DNA from: FEN-1219 sp963744305
GTDB taxonomy: Bacteria; Pseudomonadota; Gammaproteobacteria; Steroidobacterales; Rariloculaceae
NCBI GenBank assembly: GCA_963744305.1
Contig: CAVUTF010000042.1
Span: 1 to 64,000, forward strand
Direction of reading: 5' to 3'
DNA length: 64,000 bases
In this document: one piece after another, positions 39,410 to 47,137 of the stretch
How positions within the stretch are numbered: position 1 is the first letter of the stretch
Layout: the number at the start of each line of letters is the position of its first letter
The notes under the pieces: generated by a model
The model's input: the letters and a program-made list of their open reading frames with translations, nothing else
Told to the model about the DNA's origin: nothing
The model's database searches: none
Translations under genes and position numbers: made by a program

Positions 39410-40466
39410 ACTTCGAGTCACGCGCCGGTACCTGCTGGGTCAGGCAGTGCAGCGTGCCCAAGCCGGCGACGAGCGTGCGGCAATCGATCGGCACGACGCG
39501 CCGGCGCGGGAAGCAGTCGCCGATGATGCCGCACGCCGCTTCGTCCTGCGGGCAATCGAACACGGGCACGAGCACCGCCTCGTTCGCGATGTAGAAGTTG
39601 GCGTAGCTCGCCGGCAGGCGCTGCGTATCCAAGTACTGCGGGTCCGGCATCGGCAGCTCGATCACTTCGAGCGCGCGGCCAGACAGGAGCTCCAGCTCCT
39701 TGAGGCGGCGGCGATTGGCTGCGAGCGTCGCGTGGTTGGGATCGCGCGGGTTTGCCTCGAGCACGGTCACCACGGTGGCGGGCGCGACGAACCGCGTAAG
39801 GTCGTCGATGTGGCCGTCGGTGTCGTCGCCTTCGATGCCGTCGCCGAGCCACAGGATCTCGTGCACGCCGAACGCTCCGCGCAGCACGGTCTCGATCTCG
39901 CTGCGGCTCAAGTGGGGGTTGCGATTCGGGTTCAGCAGACACTGCTCGGTCGTGAGCATCACACCTGCGCCGTTCACTTCGATCGAGCCGCCTTCGAGAA
40001 TCACGGGCGAGGCAAACCGCGGGACGCCGAGCGCTTCGGCCATCTGCCGCCCCACGAGCCGATCGAGGTCGTACGGCGGGTATTTCCCGCCCCAGGCGTT
40101 GTAGTCGAAGTCGAGCGCGAGACGGGGCTCCGTGCCCTCCCGCGTCACGAAAATCGCGCCGTGGTCGCGCGCCCACGCGTCGTTGGTCGGGAACTGGTAG
40201 AACCTGAGGCGCTCCGCCGGCGCAATCGCTGCGAGCTGCCGGCGCACGTGGCGCTCATGCTCGGCGTCGAGCACGTTGATGTACACCGGCTCGCTTGCGG
40301 CGAGCGCGCGCACGAACTCGACCATCGCCGGCTCGACCTTCTCGTACACGCCCGGCCAGCTGTCGCGATTGTGCGGCCAAGACAACCAGGTCGCCTCGTG
40401 CGGCGACCATTCGGCCGGCATCCGGTAGCCGCGCTCGGTTGGCCAAGTCGTGGAATCGGCGCTCAA
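39375..40466 (-). CDS. aguA: Agmatine deiminase
   Basis: Hydrolyses agmatine to N-carbamoylputrescine and ammonia. Intact, 363 residues. Motifs of the peptidylarginine-deiminase fold: MPAEWSPHEATWLSWPHNRD, TNDAWARDHGAIFVT, LEGGSIEVNG, IEGDDTDGHIDDLTRF (substrate-binding Asp and catalytic His) and GLGTLHCLTQQVPA with the nucleophilic cysteine. Family members normally end just after LTQQ.PA; here about 14 more residues (DSKWGQAPIFAPAP) are encoded by the right arm and loop of a GGGGTCAGGCACC repeat, where the stop codon is also found. The enzyme completes the SpeA-AguA-AguB route and leads the minus-strand polyamine cluster. Confidence 0.95.
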   Translation of the reverse strand: MSADSTTWPTERGYRMPAEWSPHEATWLSWPHNRDSWPGVYEKVEPAMVEFVRALAASEPVYINVLDAEHERHVRRQLAAIAPAERLRFYQFPTNDAWARDHGAIFVTREGTEPRLALDFDYNAWGGKYPPYDLDRLVGRQMAEALGVPRFASPVILEGGSIEVNGAGVMLTTEQCLLNPNRNPHLSRSEIETVLRGAFGVHEILWLGDGIEGDDTDGHIDDLTRFVAPATVVTVLEANPRDPNHATLAANRRRLKELELLSGRALEVIELPMPDPQYLDTQRLPASYANFYIANEAVLVPVFDCPQDEAACGIIGDCFPRRRVVPIDCRTLVAGLGTLHCLTQQVPARDSKWGQAPIFAPAP

Positions 40467-40594
40467 GTCACTCGTTACCTCGCACCGGGGTCCGCGCGAA
40501 GTGCACGGGCGCCGCGGCGAATGGGTCGCGAATCATACATGTTGCTCCGGGGCTTGCGACACGTTCCATGCGCGAAATCGGTATGATGCCAACG

Positions 40595-41188
40595 ATGAGG
40601 CTGACCCTCGCAATCATCCTCGCCGTGCTCGCGGGCCCAGTCACGGCGCAGCAAACCGTTGCCGCCGGGTCTCTGCTCGTCGCAAGCCCAGCGCTTGCGG
40701 ACCCCAACTTCATGCGCTCGGTCGTGCTCGTATTACGGCACGATGACATGGGAACGATCGGCGTCGTGATCAACCGCGCCACCTCGTTGGCGCCCGTGAA
40801 GGTTTTTCCGGAGTTTTCCCCAGCGCTCGACGGCTACATGGGCACGCTGTATCGCGGCGGACCGGTTGGCCCCGCGCGCGTGCTGTTCCTGATCACGGGA
40901 CTCGCGGCCGCCGTCGTGCAAGGGCCGGAGCTGCTCGAGGACCTGTACGTGAGCGGCGACCCGGACCAGTTGCCGGAGCTCGCGGCGCTCGCTGAGGGTC
41001 CGGACGGCCTCCGGCTCTATGCCGGGCACGCTGAATGGGAGGCGGGCCAGCTCGAAGAGGAAATCGCGGACGGAAGTTGGCGCGTAATTCCGGGCAACGT
41101 GGATCTCGTGTTTGGCGAGGCGGCTGCGATCTGGGAGCAGGCAGCGGCGCTCGACGCGGAGGTCGTAGTCGACGCGCGCGTCCCGTGA
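40595..41188 (+). CDS. YqgE/AlgH family protein with a signal peptide
   Basis: YqgE/AlgH domain (UPF0301) of unknown function: GSLLVASPALADPNFMRSVV, LVLRHDDMGTIGVVINRATS, YRGGPVGPARVLFLI, ARLYAGHAEWEAGQLEEEIA as LRLYAGHAEW..., SWRVIPGNVDLVFGE. The usual cytosolic protein starts directly with the GSLLVASP segment. Here it is preceded by MRLTLAIILAVLAGPVTAQQ, a clear Sec signal. ATG 40,595 is chosen because the hydrophobic run begins there; in-frame ATGs at 40,583 and 40,586 would only add two to four residues. About 197 residues. Divergent from aguA. Export of this family is unusual and would place it in the periplasm. Confidence 0.87.
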   Translation: MRLTLAIILAVLAGPVTAQQTVAAGSLLVASPALADPNFMRSVVLVLRHDDMGTIGVVINRATSLAPVKVFPEFSPALDGYMGTLYRGGPVGPARVLFLITGLAAAVVQGPELLEDLYVSGDPDQLPELAALAEGPDGLRLYAGHAEWEAGQLEEEIADGSWRVIPGNVDLVFGEAAAIWEQAAALDAEVVVDARVP

Positions 41189-41214
41189 GCACCACTCGCG
41201 ATCGCCGCTAGCCA

Positions 41215-41706
41215 GTGCCATACGCCTATTACGCCAAGCTCAAATCGCGCGACAAAGCCACCTACCGCAAGAGCGACGCCGTCGCAGAGCTGCCGCTACC
41301 GAACGCCGAGAGCTTGAAGCCGCTGGTCCGCGCGCTCGAAGTGGCACTCGCGACCGAGGATCGGCCCACCGTGGAACGCGCCACTCGAGACCTCGGTGGC
41401 GCGATCCTCGCGAACCTGAAAACCCCGCCGGTTCGTATCAAGGTGCTCGCGGCGCGCCCGAGCAAGAGCTGGGGGGAGTTGCACGGTCTCTACGAGCCCA
41501 GCGAAGGGCGCGCGGCCGCGACGATCTCCTTGTGGATGCGGACGGCGTATCACAAGAAGGTCGTAGCGTTTCGAACTTTCTTGCGAACGCTGCTGCACGA
41601 GCTCGGGCACCATCTCGACTACGAGCTCTTGAAGCTCGAGGACTCGTTCCATACGGAGGGGTTCTTCAAACGGGAGTCGAGCCTGTTCAAGCAGCTCGTG
41701 GACTAG
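41215..41706 (+). CDS. HELGH-motif putative metalloprotease, 163 aa
   Basis: Intact small protein. GTG start at 41,215 (PYAYYAKLKSRDKATYRKSD). The C-terminal third carries TLLHELGHHLDYELLKLEDS with a zinc-type HExxH (H128, E129, H132) followed by an H-x-x-D-Y/E-rich stretch and SFHTEGFFKRES, where the histidine or glutamate could be the third ligand. There is no signal peptide, so a cytosolic minimal metallopeptidase is inferred. The N-terminal half (LKPLVRALEVALATEDRPTV) is helical. I know no name for the family. It lies 26 bases after the YqgE gene and is probably in the same transcript. Confidence 0.72.
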   Translation: MPYAYYAKLKSRDKATYRKSDAVAELPLPNAESLKPLVRALEVALATEDRPTVERATRDLGGAILANLKTPPVRIKVLAARPSKSWGELHGLYEPSEGRAAATISLWMRTAYHKKVVAFRTFLRTLLHELGHHLDYELLKLEDSFHTEGFFKRESSLFKQLVD

Positions 41707-41719
41707 GGCGTGCAGCCGC

Positions 41720-42073
41720 TCAGGCTTGCTTCGCGAACGACTTGATCTGCGGCAGGTTCGAAAGATCGGCGTTCACATAGACGTCCGCGACGTCGCCGCG
41801 CTTCGCAATCGCGACCGCCTTGTCGAGCGCGGCCTGCGGACCGAGCTCCATGTCGGGAATCAGCTCCTTGACGACGTATTGGCCGCGACTGGGCCGCACC
41901 ATATACAAAGAGGCGAGCGTGCGCTGCGGCTTGCCCGGCTCCGTCACACGCCACACGCGCAGAAACAGCGTAGCCTTATTGATAGGCTCCGTAGGCGTTC
42001 CCTGCGTGACGTTGATGCCGTCTCTGACGACCTTGATGCCGTCTCTGACAACGACCTTTTCGCCCTTCGGCAT
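41720..42073 (-). CDS. Hypothetical protein, 117 aa
   Basis: Start ATG 42,073 is chosen over a longer upstream frame because AGGAAGCG precedes it and because the upstream frame runs into a repeat. The N-terminus holds a 7-residue tandem repeat (VVRDGIK then VVRDGIN, from a 21-base duplication). The rest reads PINKATLFLRVWRVTEPGKP, LYMVRPSRGQYVVKELIPDM, AALDKAVAIAKRGDVADVYV and ends SNLPQIKSFAKQA, a mixed alpha/beta domain. Family not recognised. Cytosolic. Convergent with the HELGH gene. Confidence 0.68.
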   Translation of the reverse strand: MPKGEKVVVRDGIKVVRDGINVTQGTPTEPINKATLFLRVWRVTEPGKPQRTLASLYMVRPSRGQYVVKELIPDMELGPQAALDKAVAIAKRGDVADVYVNADLSNLPQIKSFAKQA

Positions 42074-42172
42074 ACGCTTCCTGCGCCCCTTCGCGAGTGA
42101 CCCGGTCCTTGGCCACCCGAAAGTCTGCGCCGCCGCCCGGCCGCCCGCTGTGATCCAGGTCGAAAATCGAAT

Positions 42173-42260
42173 GGGGTCAGGCACGGTGTCAGGCACCGAT
42201 TTGGCGCGCGCTTGAAGCCACGCAACCGCGGGAACGGTGCCTGACACCGTGCCTGACCCC
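42173..42260. repeat. GGGGTCAGGCACGGTGTCAGGCACC inverted repeat, copy 6
   Basis: Perfect 25-base arms at 42,173-42,197 and 42,236-42,260, loop 38 bases. Each arm contains two consecutive TCAGGCAC units. The right arm is followed by GATTTCA, placing it directly after the stop codon of the NYN-LOTUS gene (TGA then AATCGGGGTC on the minus strand). Confidence 0.88.
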
Positions 42261-42264
42261 GATT

Positions 42265-43073
42265 TCAGCGGGCGGAGCGGACGCGGTAGTTGCCGGAGGG
42301 GTTGTCGCGGTCGATCGTGATGAGGCCTTCCTTGGCGGCGTCCTCGAGGAGGTCGGAGAAGCTGCGGTAGCCGTAGTAGGTCTCGTTGAAACCCGGATAG
42401 ACGCGCTTGACCGTCTGCTTCACCTGCGAGCCCCACACCGGGTCATAATCCGACTCCAGCGACATCACCGTCGTCGTCAGACGATTGAAGACTTCCTGCT
42501 TCTTGTCGGATTCTTTGTTGTCCGACTCGCCCTCCGTCGCCTGCTCGCGCTGCTTGGTCTTCTCGCGCGCCCGCTTCGACACGCGGATCAAGTCGTCGTA
42601 AAAGATGAACTCGTCGCAGTTGTTGGCGAGCAGATCGGACGTCGAGCTGCGAACGCCGCAGCCGAGCACGCGTCTTGTTGTTCTCCTTGAGCTTCGACAC
42701 GAGCGGCGAGAAGTCGCTGTCGCCCGTCAGAAGAGCGAACGTGTCGATGTGCGCCTTCGAGTACGACAGGTCGATCGCGTCCACGACCATGCGAATGTCC
42801 GCGCTGTTCTTGCCCGACACCTTCGAGGACGGAATGTCGATCATCTCGAAGCCGTGCCGGTGGAACTCGTGCATGAAGTCCTTGAACCGGGTCCAGTCGC
42901 AGTACGCGCGCTTGAATACGATGCGGCCGCGCTCGAGCAGCCGATTTAGCACGAGTTGGATTTCGAATTGACCCTTCTTGTCCTGCTGTACGCCGCGCGC
43001 GAGGTTCTCGAAATCGACGAATATGGCGGTCGTGAGCTCTTGGCGGACGATTGGATCGGTCATGCCGGGCATC
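42265..43073 (-). CDS. NYN-domain (LabA/DUF88) protein with C-terminal LOTUS/OST-HTH domain (one frame break)
   Basis: About 269 residues. N-terminal NYN ribonuclease-like domain: TTAIFVDFENLARGVQQDKK with the first acidic residue, RAYCDWTRFKDFMHEFHRHG, DIRMVVDAIDLSYSKAHIDT and FALLTGDSDFSPLVSKLKEN with the catalytic Asp pair. A frame change near 42,672 restores GCGVRSSTSDLLANNCDEFI, a charged linker, and LTTTVMSLESDYDPVWGSQV to NETYYGYRSFSDLLEDAAKE, the LOTUS (OST-HTH) RNA-binding domain. The combination implies an RNA-cleaving or RNA-binding protein. ATG 43,073 is chosen since MTDPIVRQELTT leads straight into the domain. Confidence 0.9.
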
Positions 43074-43151
43074 TTGAGCGATGAGTCAGAAGGAGGCAAC
43101 CCGCTCGGCGAGCACGACTATGCGTATGACACAACCTTCGAATGGTCGAAG

Positions 43152-44435
43152 CTAACGAGGTTTCGGCGGCGGTGGGGGCGCGAACGGCATGCCCGTCGCA
43201 AGCGCTTCGCAGAGCTCGACATAGACGTTTTTCAGTTTGTTGCGATCGGGAAAGAGGCCGACGGCCTTGCTGATCCGCGTCGCGAGCGTGCCGTGACGCA
43301 AGTAGTGCTCGAGCATCCGGCCGCTGTCGCGATCGAGCGCACCGCGCGCCGCCACGGTATTGATCAGATGCTCCCAGACCTCGCCCACCGTCGCGCCGCT
43401 GCGTTTCAGCCCGAGCGCGCCCAGGTACCGCCGCTCGGCGATTCCGGCATCTTCCGCCTGCCGCTCCGTGAGCTTGAGCAACGTCGCGAGCTCGGCCGTG
43501 CGCCACGAGGCGAGCGCGGGCAGGTCCGCCCACTGCTCGTCGCACAGCAGCTTCAACACTTCGACGATCAGGAGCAGGTAAGCGACGTCAACCCGCGGCG
43601 TCTCCTGCACGTCGAGCACGCGAATCTCGATGCTCATTCGCTCGAAGCGCGCGATCGCCCCGCGCGCGTTGACCCATTCGTGCCGCAGCACGCCTTCCGG
43701 GTCGTGCGGGGCGAGGTCGCGATACAAGCGCGCGAGCAGGGTCTCGTGATACTCGCCGATGGATCCTACGGCTTCCGGGACCACGTCGCCCGTGATGGAC
43801 GGGATCCGCGCGCAATTGCCGCGATAGGCGACCAGCCGGTTGTCGAGAATCCCGTTGCGCTCGCCGTCGACGATCGGCGAGCTCGCAGCGAGGCCGGGGA
43901 GAATCGGCAGCAGGAAGCGAACGGCCGTGTGCAGCCGCGCAAACTCCTCGTCACCCGAGAACGGCAGGTTGAGATGCGCGCTTTGCAGGTTTGCCCAGCC
44001 GTGCCCCTTGCACGAGAAGATCCGGTCGAACGTCTCGTAGACCGTGCGCAAGCCGTGCGGCCAGAGGGCAAGCTCGTCGTGCGGATCCATCCACGGGTGC
44101 ATCGCCGTGGGCATCAGCCGGCGGTCGCGGTCGCGAAGCTTCGCGTTGGCGAGCGCGACGTTCTCCTCGAACGCCTTGGCCAAGCCGGCAAGCGACGGCC
44201 GCGGACCGTTGCATTTGAGCTCGACGACGTGCAGCGCGAGCTCGTTGTTCCAGGCGATCTCGCCGTTCTCCCATTCGTCGGTGAGCTCGCCGGCGACGGC
44301 CTCGAGCAGCTCGTCCGCGGCGGGAGCGACGTCTAGCGTGCCCTCGTGCACGAGCATGTACTCGAGCTCGACGCCGTAGGCCGCAAACAGCCCGAGCGGC
44401 CGCTCAGCTGCTTGGCTTGAATTGTCGTCCGGCAT
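43152..44435 (-). CDS. GCS2-family carboxylate-amine ligase (glutamate-cysteine ligase-like)
   Basis: Intact, 427 residues. Belongs to the ATP-dependent GCS2/YbdK-like amidoligases that join a carboxylate to an amine: FAAYGVELEYMLVHEGTLDV (glutamate-rich metal and ATP site), NNELALHVVELKCNGPRPSL, MPTAMHPWMDPHDE, SCKGHGWANLQSAHLNLPFS, FARLHTAVRFLLPILPGLAA, DVQETPRVDVAYLLLIVEVL. It is not next to glutathione synthetase and is the fourth gene of a unit with a RimK/RLAN ligase and a C39 peptidase, so a role in making or extending a peptide or modified protein is more likely than glutathione synthesis. Its start lies inside the 3' end of the RimK-like gene (32-base overlap), so it is translationally linked. 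Confidence 0.88.
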   Translation of the reverse strand: MPDDNSSQAAERPLGLFAAYGVELEYMLVHEGTLDVAPAADELLEAVAGELTDEWENGEIAWNNELALHVVELKCNGPRPSLAGLAKAFEENVALANAKLRDRDRRLMPTAMHPWMDPHDELALWPHGLRTVYETFDRIFSCKGHGWANLQSAHLNLPFSGDEEFARLHTAVRFLLPILPGLAASSPIVDGERNGILDNRLVAYRGNCARIPSITGDVVPEAVGSIGEYHETLLARLYRDLAPHDPEGVLRHEWVNARGAIARFERMSIEIRVLDVQETPRVDVAYLLLIVEVLKLLCDEQWADLPALASWRTAELATLLKLTERQAEDAGIAERRYLGALGLKRSGATVGEVWEHLINTVAARGALDRDSGRMLEHYLRHGTLATRISKAVGLFPDRNKLKNVYVELCEALATGMPFAPPPPPKPR

Positions 44436-45885
44436 CCACCCGAGCCCGAAACACTTTCATGACCCGCTCGTAGAGCTCGTCGCCGAGGACCAGGTCCTCG
44501 ACGCCGCGATCGATGCTCGGGTTGTCGTTGATCTCCATGAGCACCTGGGCGCCGTTGACCGTCTTGATGTCGACGCCGTAGAAGCCGTCGCCGACCGCGT
44601 TCGCGGTGCGCAGCGCGAGATTCAGCACCTCGCGCGGCGCGTGCGCCACGGCGAGCGTCTCGCTGTGGCCCTCCGTCGTGCGCTTCTCCCCGTGGTGATA
44701 GATCTGCCAGTGCCCGTCCGCCATGTAGTAGCGGCAGACGAACAGGGGTTGGCGGTCGATGATGCCGACCCGCCAGTCGAACTCCGTCGGCATGAACGAC
44801 TGCACGACGACCAGATCGCTGCGCGACAACAGGCGCTGCAAGCCGGCGCTCAGCGCCTCGCGCGTATCGGCCCGAAAGACGCCCTTCCGAGAACGCGCTG
44901 TCGGGCTGTTTCAATACGCAGGGCAAGCCGAGCTCCTTGATGATGTCGTCCGGACGCGCGCCGCTCACGACCATCGTCGGCGGAATCGCGAGATCGAGGC
45001 GTTTCGCGAGCTCGAAAAGGTACACCTTGTTGCCGCAGCGGATGATCGATTCCGGGTCGTCCATGACCACCATACCTTCCGCCCGCGCGCGGCTCGCGAA
45101 TCGGTAGGTGTGATGGTTCACGCTGCGTCGTCTCGCGGATGAACAACGCGTCGAACTCGGCGATCCGGCCATAGTCGTCGCGGTTCAAGAACTCGACGTC
45201 GAAGCCTTGGTGCCGCGCGGCGCGCTCGAACCGCTTCAACGCCTCGCGGTTCGAAGGCGGCGAGCGTTCCGCGTCGTTCGCGAGAATCGCGAGATCGTAT
45301 TCGTATTGGACGGTGCGGCCGGAGCGGCCCGCAGGGCCGCGACGAGCGAAGTGATTCTCGATCACCTCGCGGAGGAACTCGCGGTGGCTCGACGGCAAGT
45401 CTCCCACCGGGAGAGGCGCAATGCTCGACGGCCGCCACTTGCCGGTGCTCGAGGACTTCGAGAACGACGCTCGCATCAGCGGCACCGGGAAATAAATTGA
45501 ACAGCGCCCGGCTCAAGTCCGCGTGCCGCTCGGCGAGATTGCAGCCGAAGTAGATCGAAAGCTCGAAGCGCTTGGAGACGATCGTGTGCAGCGAGCGCTG
45601 GATCAGCTCCTCGAGCTCGTCGTCCGCGCGCAGGAGGGAGCGCACCTTCATGTCCTGGATCGTCGCAACGCCGGGCATCGTGCGGTGGCCGCGCGCGGCG
45701 GCAAGCAACGACACGTAGTAGCCCGCCGTTTGGTAGCCATACGAGTCGCAGAGGTTGTAGATCCGCGCCTGCTTGAGCTCGCTGAAGCGCTGCTCCCGCA
45801 GATAGTCGTCCGCGCTGATCACCTCGGCCGCCGGTATCTTGAGCGGCCACTCCTTGGGATCGTCGACGATCAGGAGCGCCGTCAT
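44404..45885 (-). CDS. RimK-like ATP-grasp ligase with RLAN N-terminal domain (frame breaks)
   Basis: About 494 residues. N-terminal RLAN-type domain: IVDDPKEWPLKIPAAEVISA, RIYNLCDSYGYQTAGYYVSL, RTMPGVATIQDMKVRSLLRA, FELSIYFGCNL. C-terminal RimK-like ATP-grasp: FIRETT (partly in another frame), VVMDDPESIIRCGNKVYLFE, DLVVVQSFMPTEFDWRVGII, NAVGDGFYGVDIKTVNG and LMEINDNPSIDRGVEDLVLG with the Mg-binding Glu/Asn pair. RimK relatives add amino acids, commonly glutamate, to the end of a protein or peptide. Frame changes near 44,885, 45,120 and 45,470 break the chain. ATG 45,885 shares one base with the C39 stop (TAATG). Combination with C39 peptidase and GCS2 was noted in genome-context surveys of amidoligases; substrate here unknown. 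Confidence 0.88.
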
Positions 45886-46634
45886 TAGTTCTTGGGCTCT
45901 ATGACGAGTAGGTCCGCGTCGTAGGTCATGGTCCCGAGCAGGATGGCGCCGATTAGCCGATGCACTGTCACCGCATAATACCTGGAACTCACGAGCGGAT
46001 TCGTGCGCAACGGATCTGCGATCAGGATCTCGCGCGTCACGCGCCGATAGCCCGTGAGCACGACGAAATGACCCACCGGCTCGCCGCGAACGTCGTCGAC
46101 TTGGTTCGTCTCCGGAATGTCGCGTACCGTCCGATACAGGTACGTGGCGCTCAAGCCGGTGATGACGGGAATCCCGCGCTTCAAATATTTGCGCAGCAAT
46201 GACGGCTCGAGATCGCGCAAGCGCAGCCTGCCTCCGAGCCGCAAGAACTCGTCATAGCCTCGCGTCGCAATCTGCAGACGCTTCCAGCGCTGCTTGACCA
46301 GCGCTTGCGCAGCCAACCGCTCGCGAATCTGCTCGCTCGGCAGATCGAACCAGGTCGGGTCGAACAGCTGGAAGTTGTAGGTGATCAGCGTGACCTTGTA
46401 GCCGCGGTGCAGCGCGTGATTTGCGAGGAACACATCGAAGGTGCCGCTGTAGTCGACCATCCTCAAATCACGCGTCACCTCCTCGAGAGGAATCGAGTCC
46501 CCGTAGTGACGGTAGATGCCGTGCAGACACGCGGCTCCGCAAGTATCGTCGTCGAGCTGCTGCTCGACCTCGAACCCCAACCCGGGCTCTGCCGGCCGAG
46601 CGGGGGAAGGCCGATCCTCGTTATCGGTGCTCAT
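45885..46634 (-). CDS. C39-type cysteine peptidase family protein
   Basis: Intact, 249 residues from ATG 46,634 (MSTDNEDRPSPARPAEPGLG); an ATG at 46,679 would add 15 residues. Papain-fold catalytic elements: DDDTCGAACLHGIYRHYGDS with the nucleophile C32 in the TCGxAC form of C39 peptidases, then VDYSGTFDVFLANHALHRGY, GIPVITGLSATYLYRT, PVGHFVVLTGYRRVTREILI with the catalytic His, and IADPLRTNP with the Asp/Asn. No ABC-transporter or transmembrane segment is attached, so it is a free cytosolic protease (or isopeptidase/transpeptidase). Placed between a small acidic protein and a RimK-like ligase, it is well suited to trimming or releasing a modified C-terminus. Confidence 0.85.
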   Translation of the reverse strand: MSTDNEDRPSPARPAEPGLGFEVEQQLDDDTCGAACLHGIYRHYGDSIPLEEVTRDLRMVDYSGTFDVFLANHALHRGYKVTLITYNFQLFDPTWFDLPSEQIRERLAAQALVKQRWKRLQIATRGYDEFLRLGGRLRLRDLEPSLLRKYLKRGIPVITGLSATYLYRTVRDIPETNQVDDVRGEPVGHFVVLTGYRRVTREILIADPLRTNPLVSSRYYAVTVHRLIGAILLGTMTYDADLLVIEPKN

Positions 46635-46726
46635 CGCGCTCACCGACACCGAATTGGCGGGCGATGCTGTGGGTGGCAATGCGGGCCGTTGCGTCCAAGC
46701 GCGGGCCCGCTAGCGGGATCAGCCGA

Positions 46727-46969
46727 CTAGAGCTTGGTGTCGAAGTCGTCTTGCTCGTAGTCGTCCCAGTCGGATAGTTGACGCCGCAACGTCTGCTGCT
46801 CGTTGCGCAGCTCGACTCGTTGTCGTGCGGGTCGCTTGCGTTGGCGGGGATCTCGCGAACCGGTCTGGTCGTCCTGGTCGTCTACTGAGTCGTCGGATTC
46901 GAAGTCTTCACCTGGTAAATGGGCTTCACTACTGCCGTCGTCATCGGCTTGCTCTTTGGGCTTACGCAT
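46727..46969 (-). CDS. Small highly acidic protein, 80 aa, candidate ligase substrate
   Basis: Intact frame with a strong ribosome-binding site (GGAGGG, 46,980-46,975 minus) and a consensus-like promoter about 105 bases upstream. 25 of 80 residues are Asp or Glu (18 D, 7 E). Layout: acidic N-terminal half (SSEAHLPGEDFESDDSVDDQ), a basic Arg-rich middle (RQRKRPARQRVELRNEQQ) and an acidic aromatic tail (LSDWDDYEQDDFDTKL). No hydrophobic segment; probably disordered. No family recognised. It begins the unit with C39 peptidase, RimK/RLAN ligase and GCS2 ligase. A conserved-looking acidic tail next to ligases and a peptidase suggests it is the protein they modify, but only the context supports that. 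Confidence 0.75.
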   Translation of the reverse strand: MRKPKEQADDDGSSEAHLPGEDFESDDSVDDQDDQTGSRDPRQRKRPARQRVELRNEQQTLRRQLSDWDDYEQDDFDTKL

Positions 46970-47075
46970 CGTAACCCTCCATGCCTCTCAAACCCTGCAA
47001 CTTCCCCGATTTGAAGCCCATCGGCCCCGGTACGCTCTTCGACACCGGTGGCCGCTCGAAATGCCCCGACCGCGC

Positions 47076-47103
47076 ACTATAGGCCCTTCTGAACGCGTGT
47101 CAA
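47076..47103 (-). promoter_or_regulatory. Sigma-70 promoter of the acidic protein / C39 / RimK / GCS2 unit
   Basis: Minus strand: TTGACA (47,103-47,098), 16-base spacer, TATAGT (47,081-47,076). The -35 is a full consensus match and the -10 differs at one position. It lies between the GNAT gene stop and the acidic protein gene, giving a leader of about 100 bases. Confidence 0.72.
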
Positions 47104-47137
47104 GACGGGAATCTGTAACTAAATCCGACACTTATGG

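Noticed and set aside
41720..42436. 238-codon version of the hypothetical protein with an N-terminal extension
   Set aside because: The extension reads through both arms of repeat copy 6; the start at 42,073 has a ribosome-binding site.
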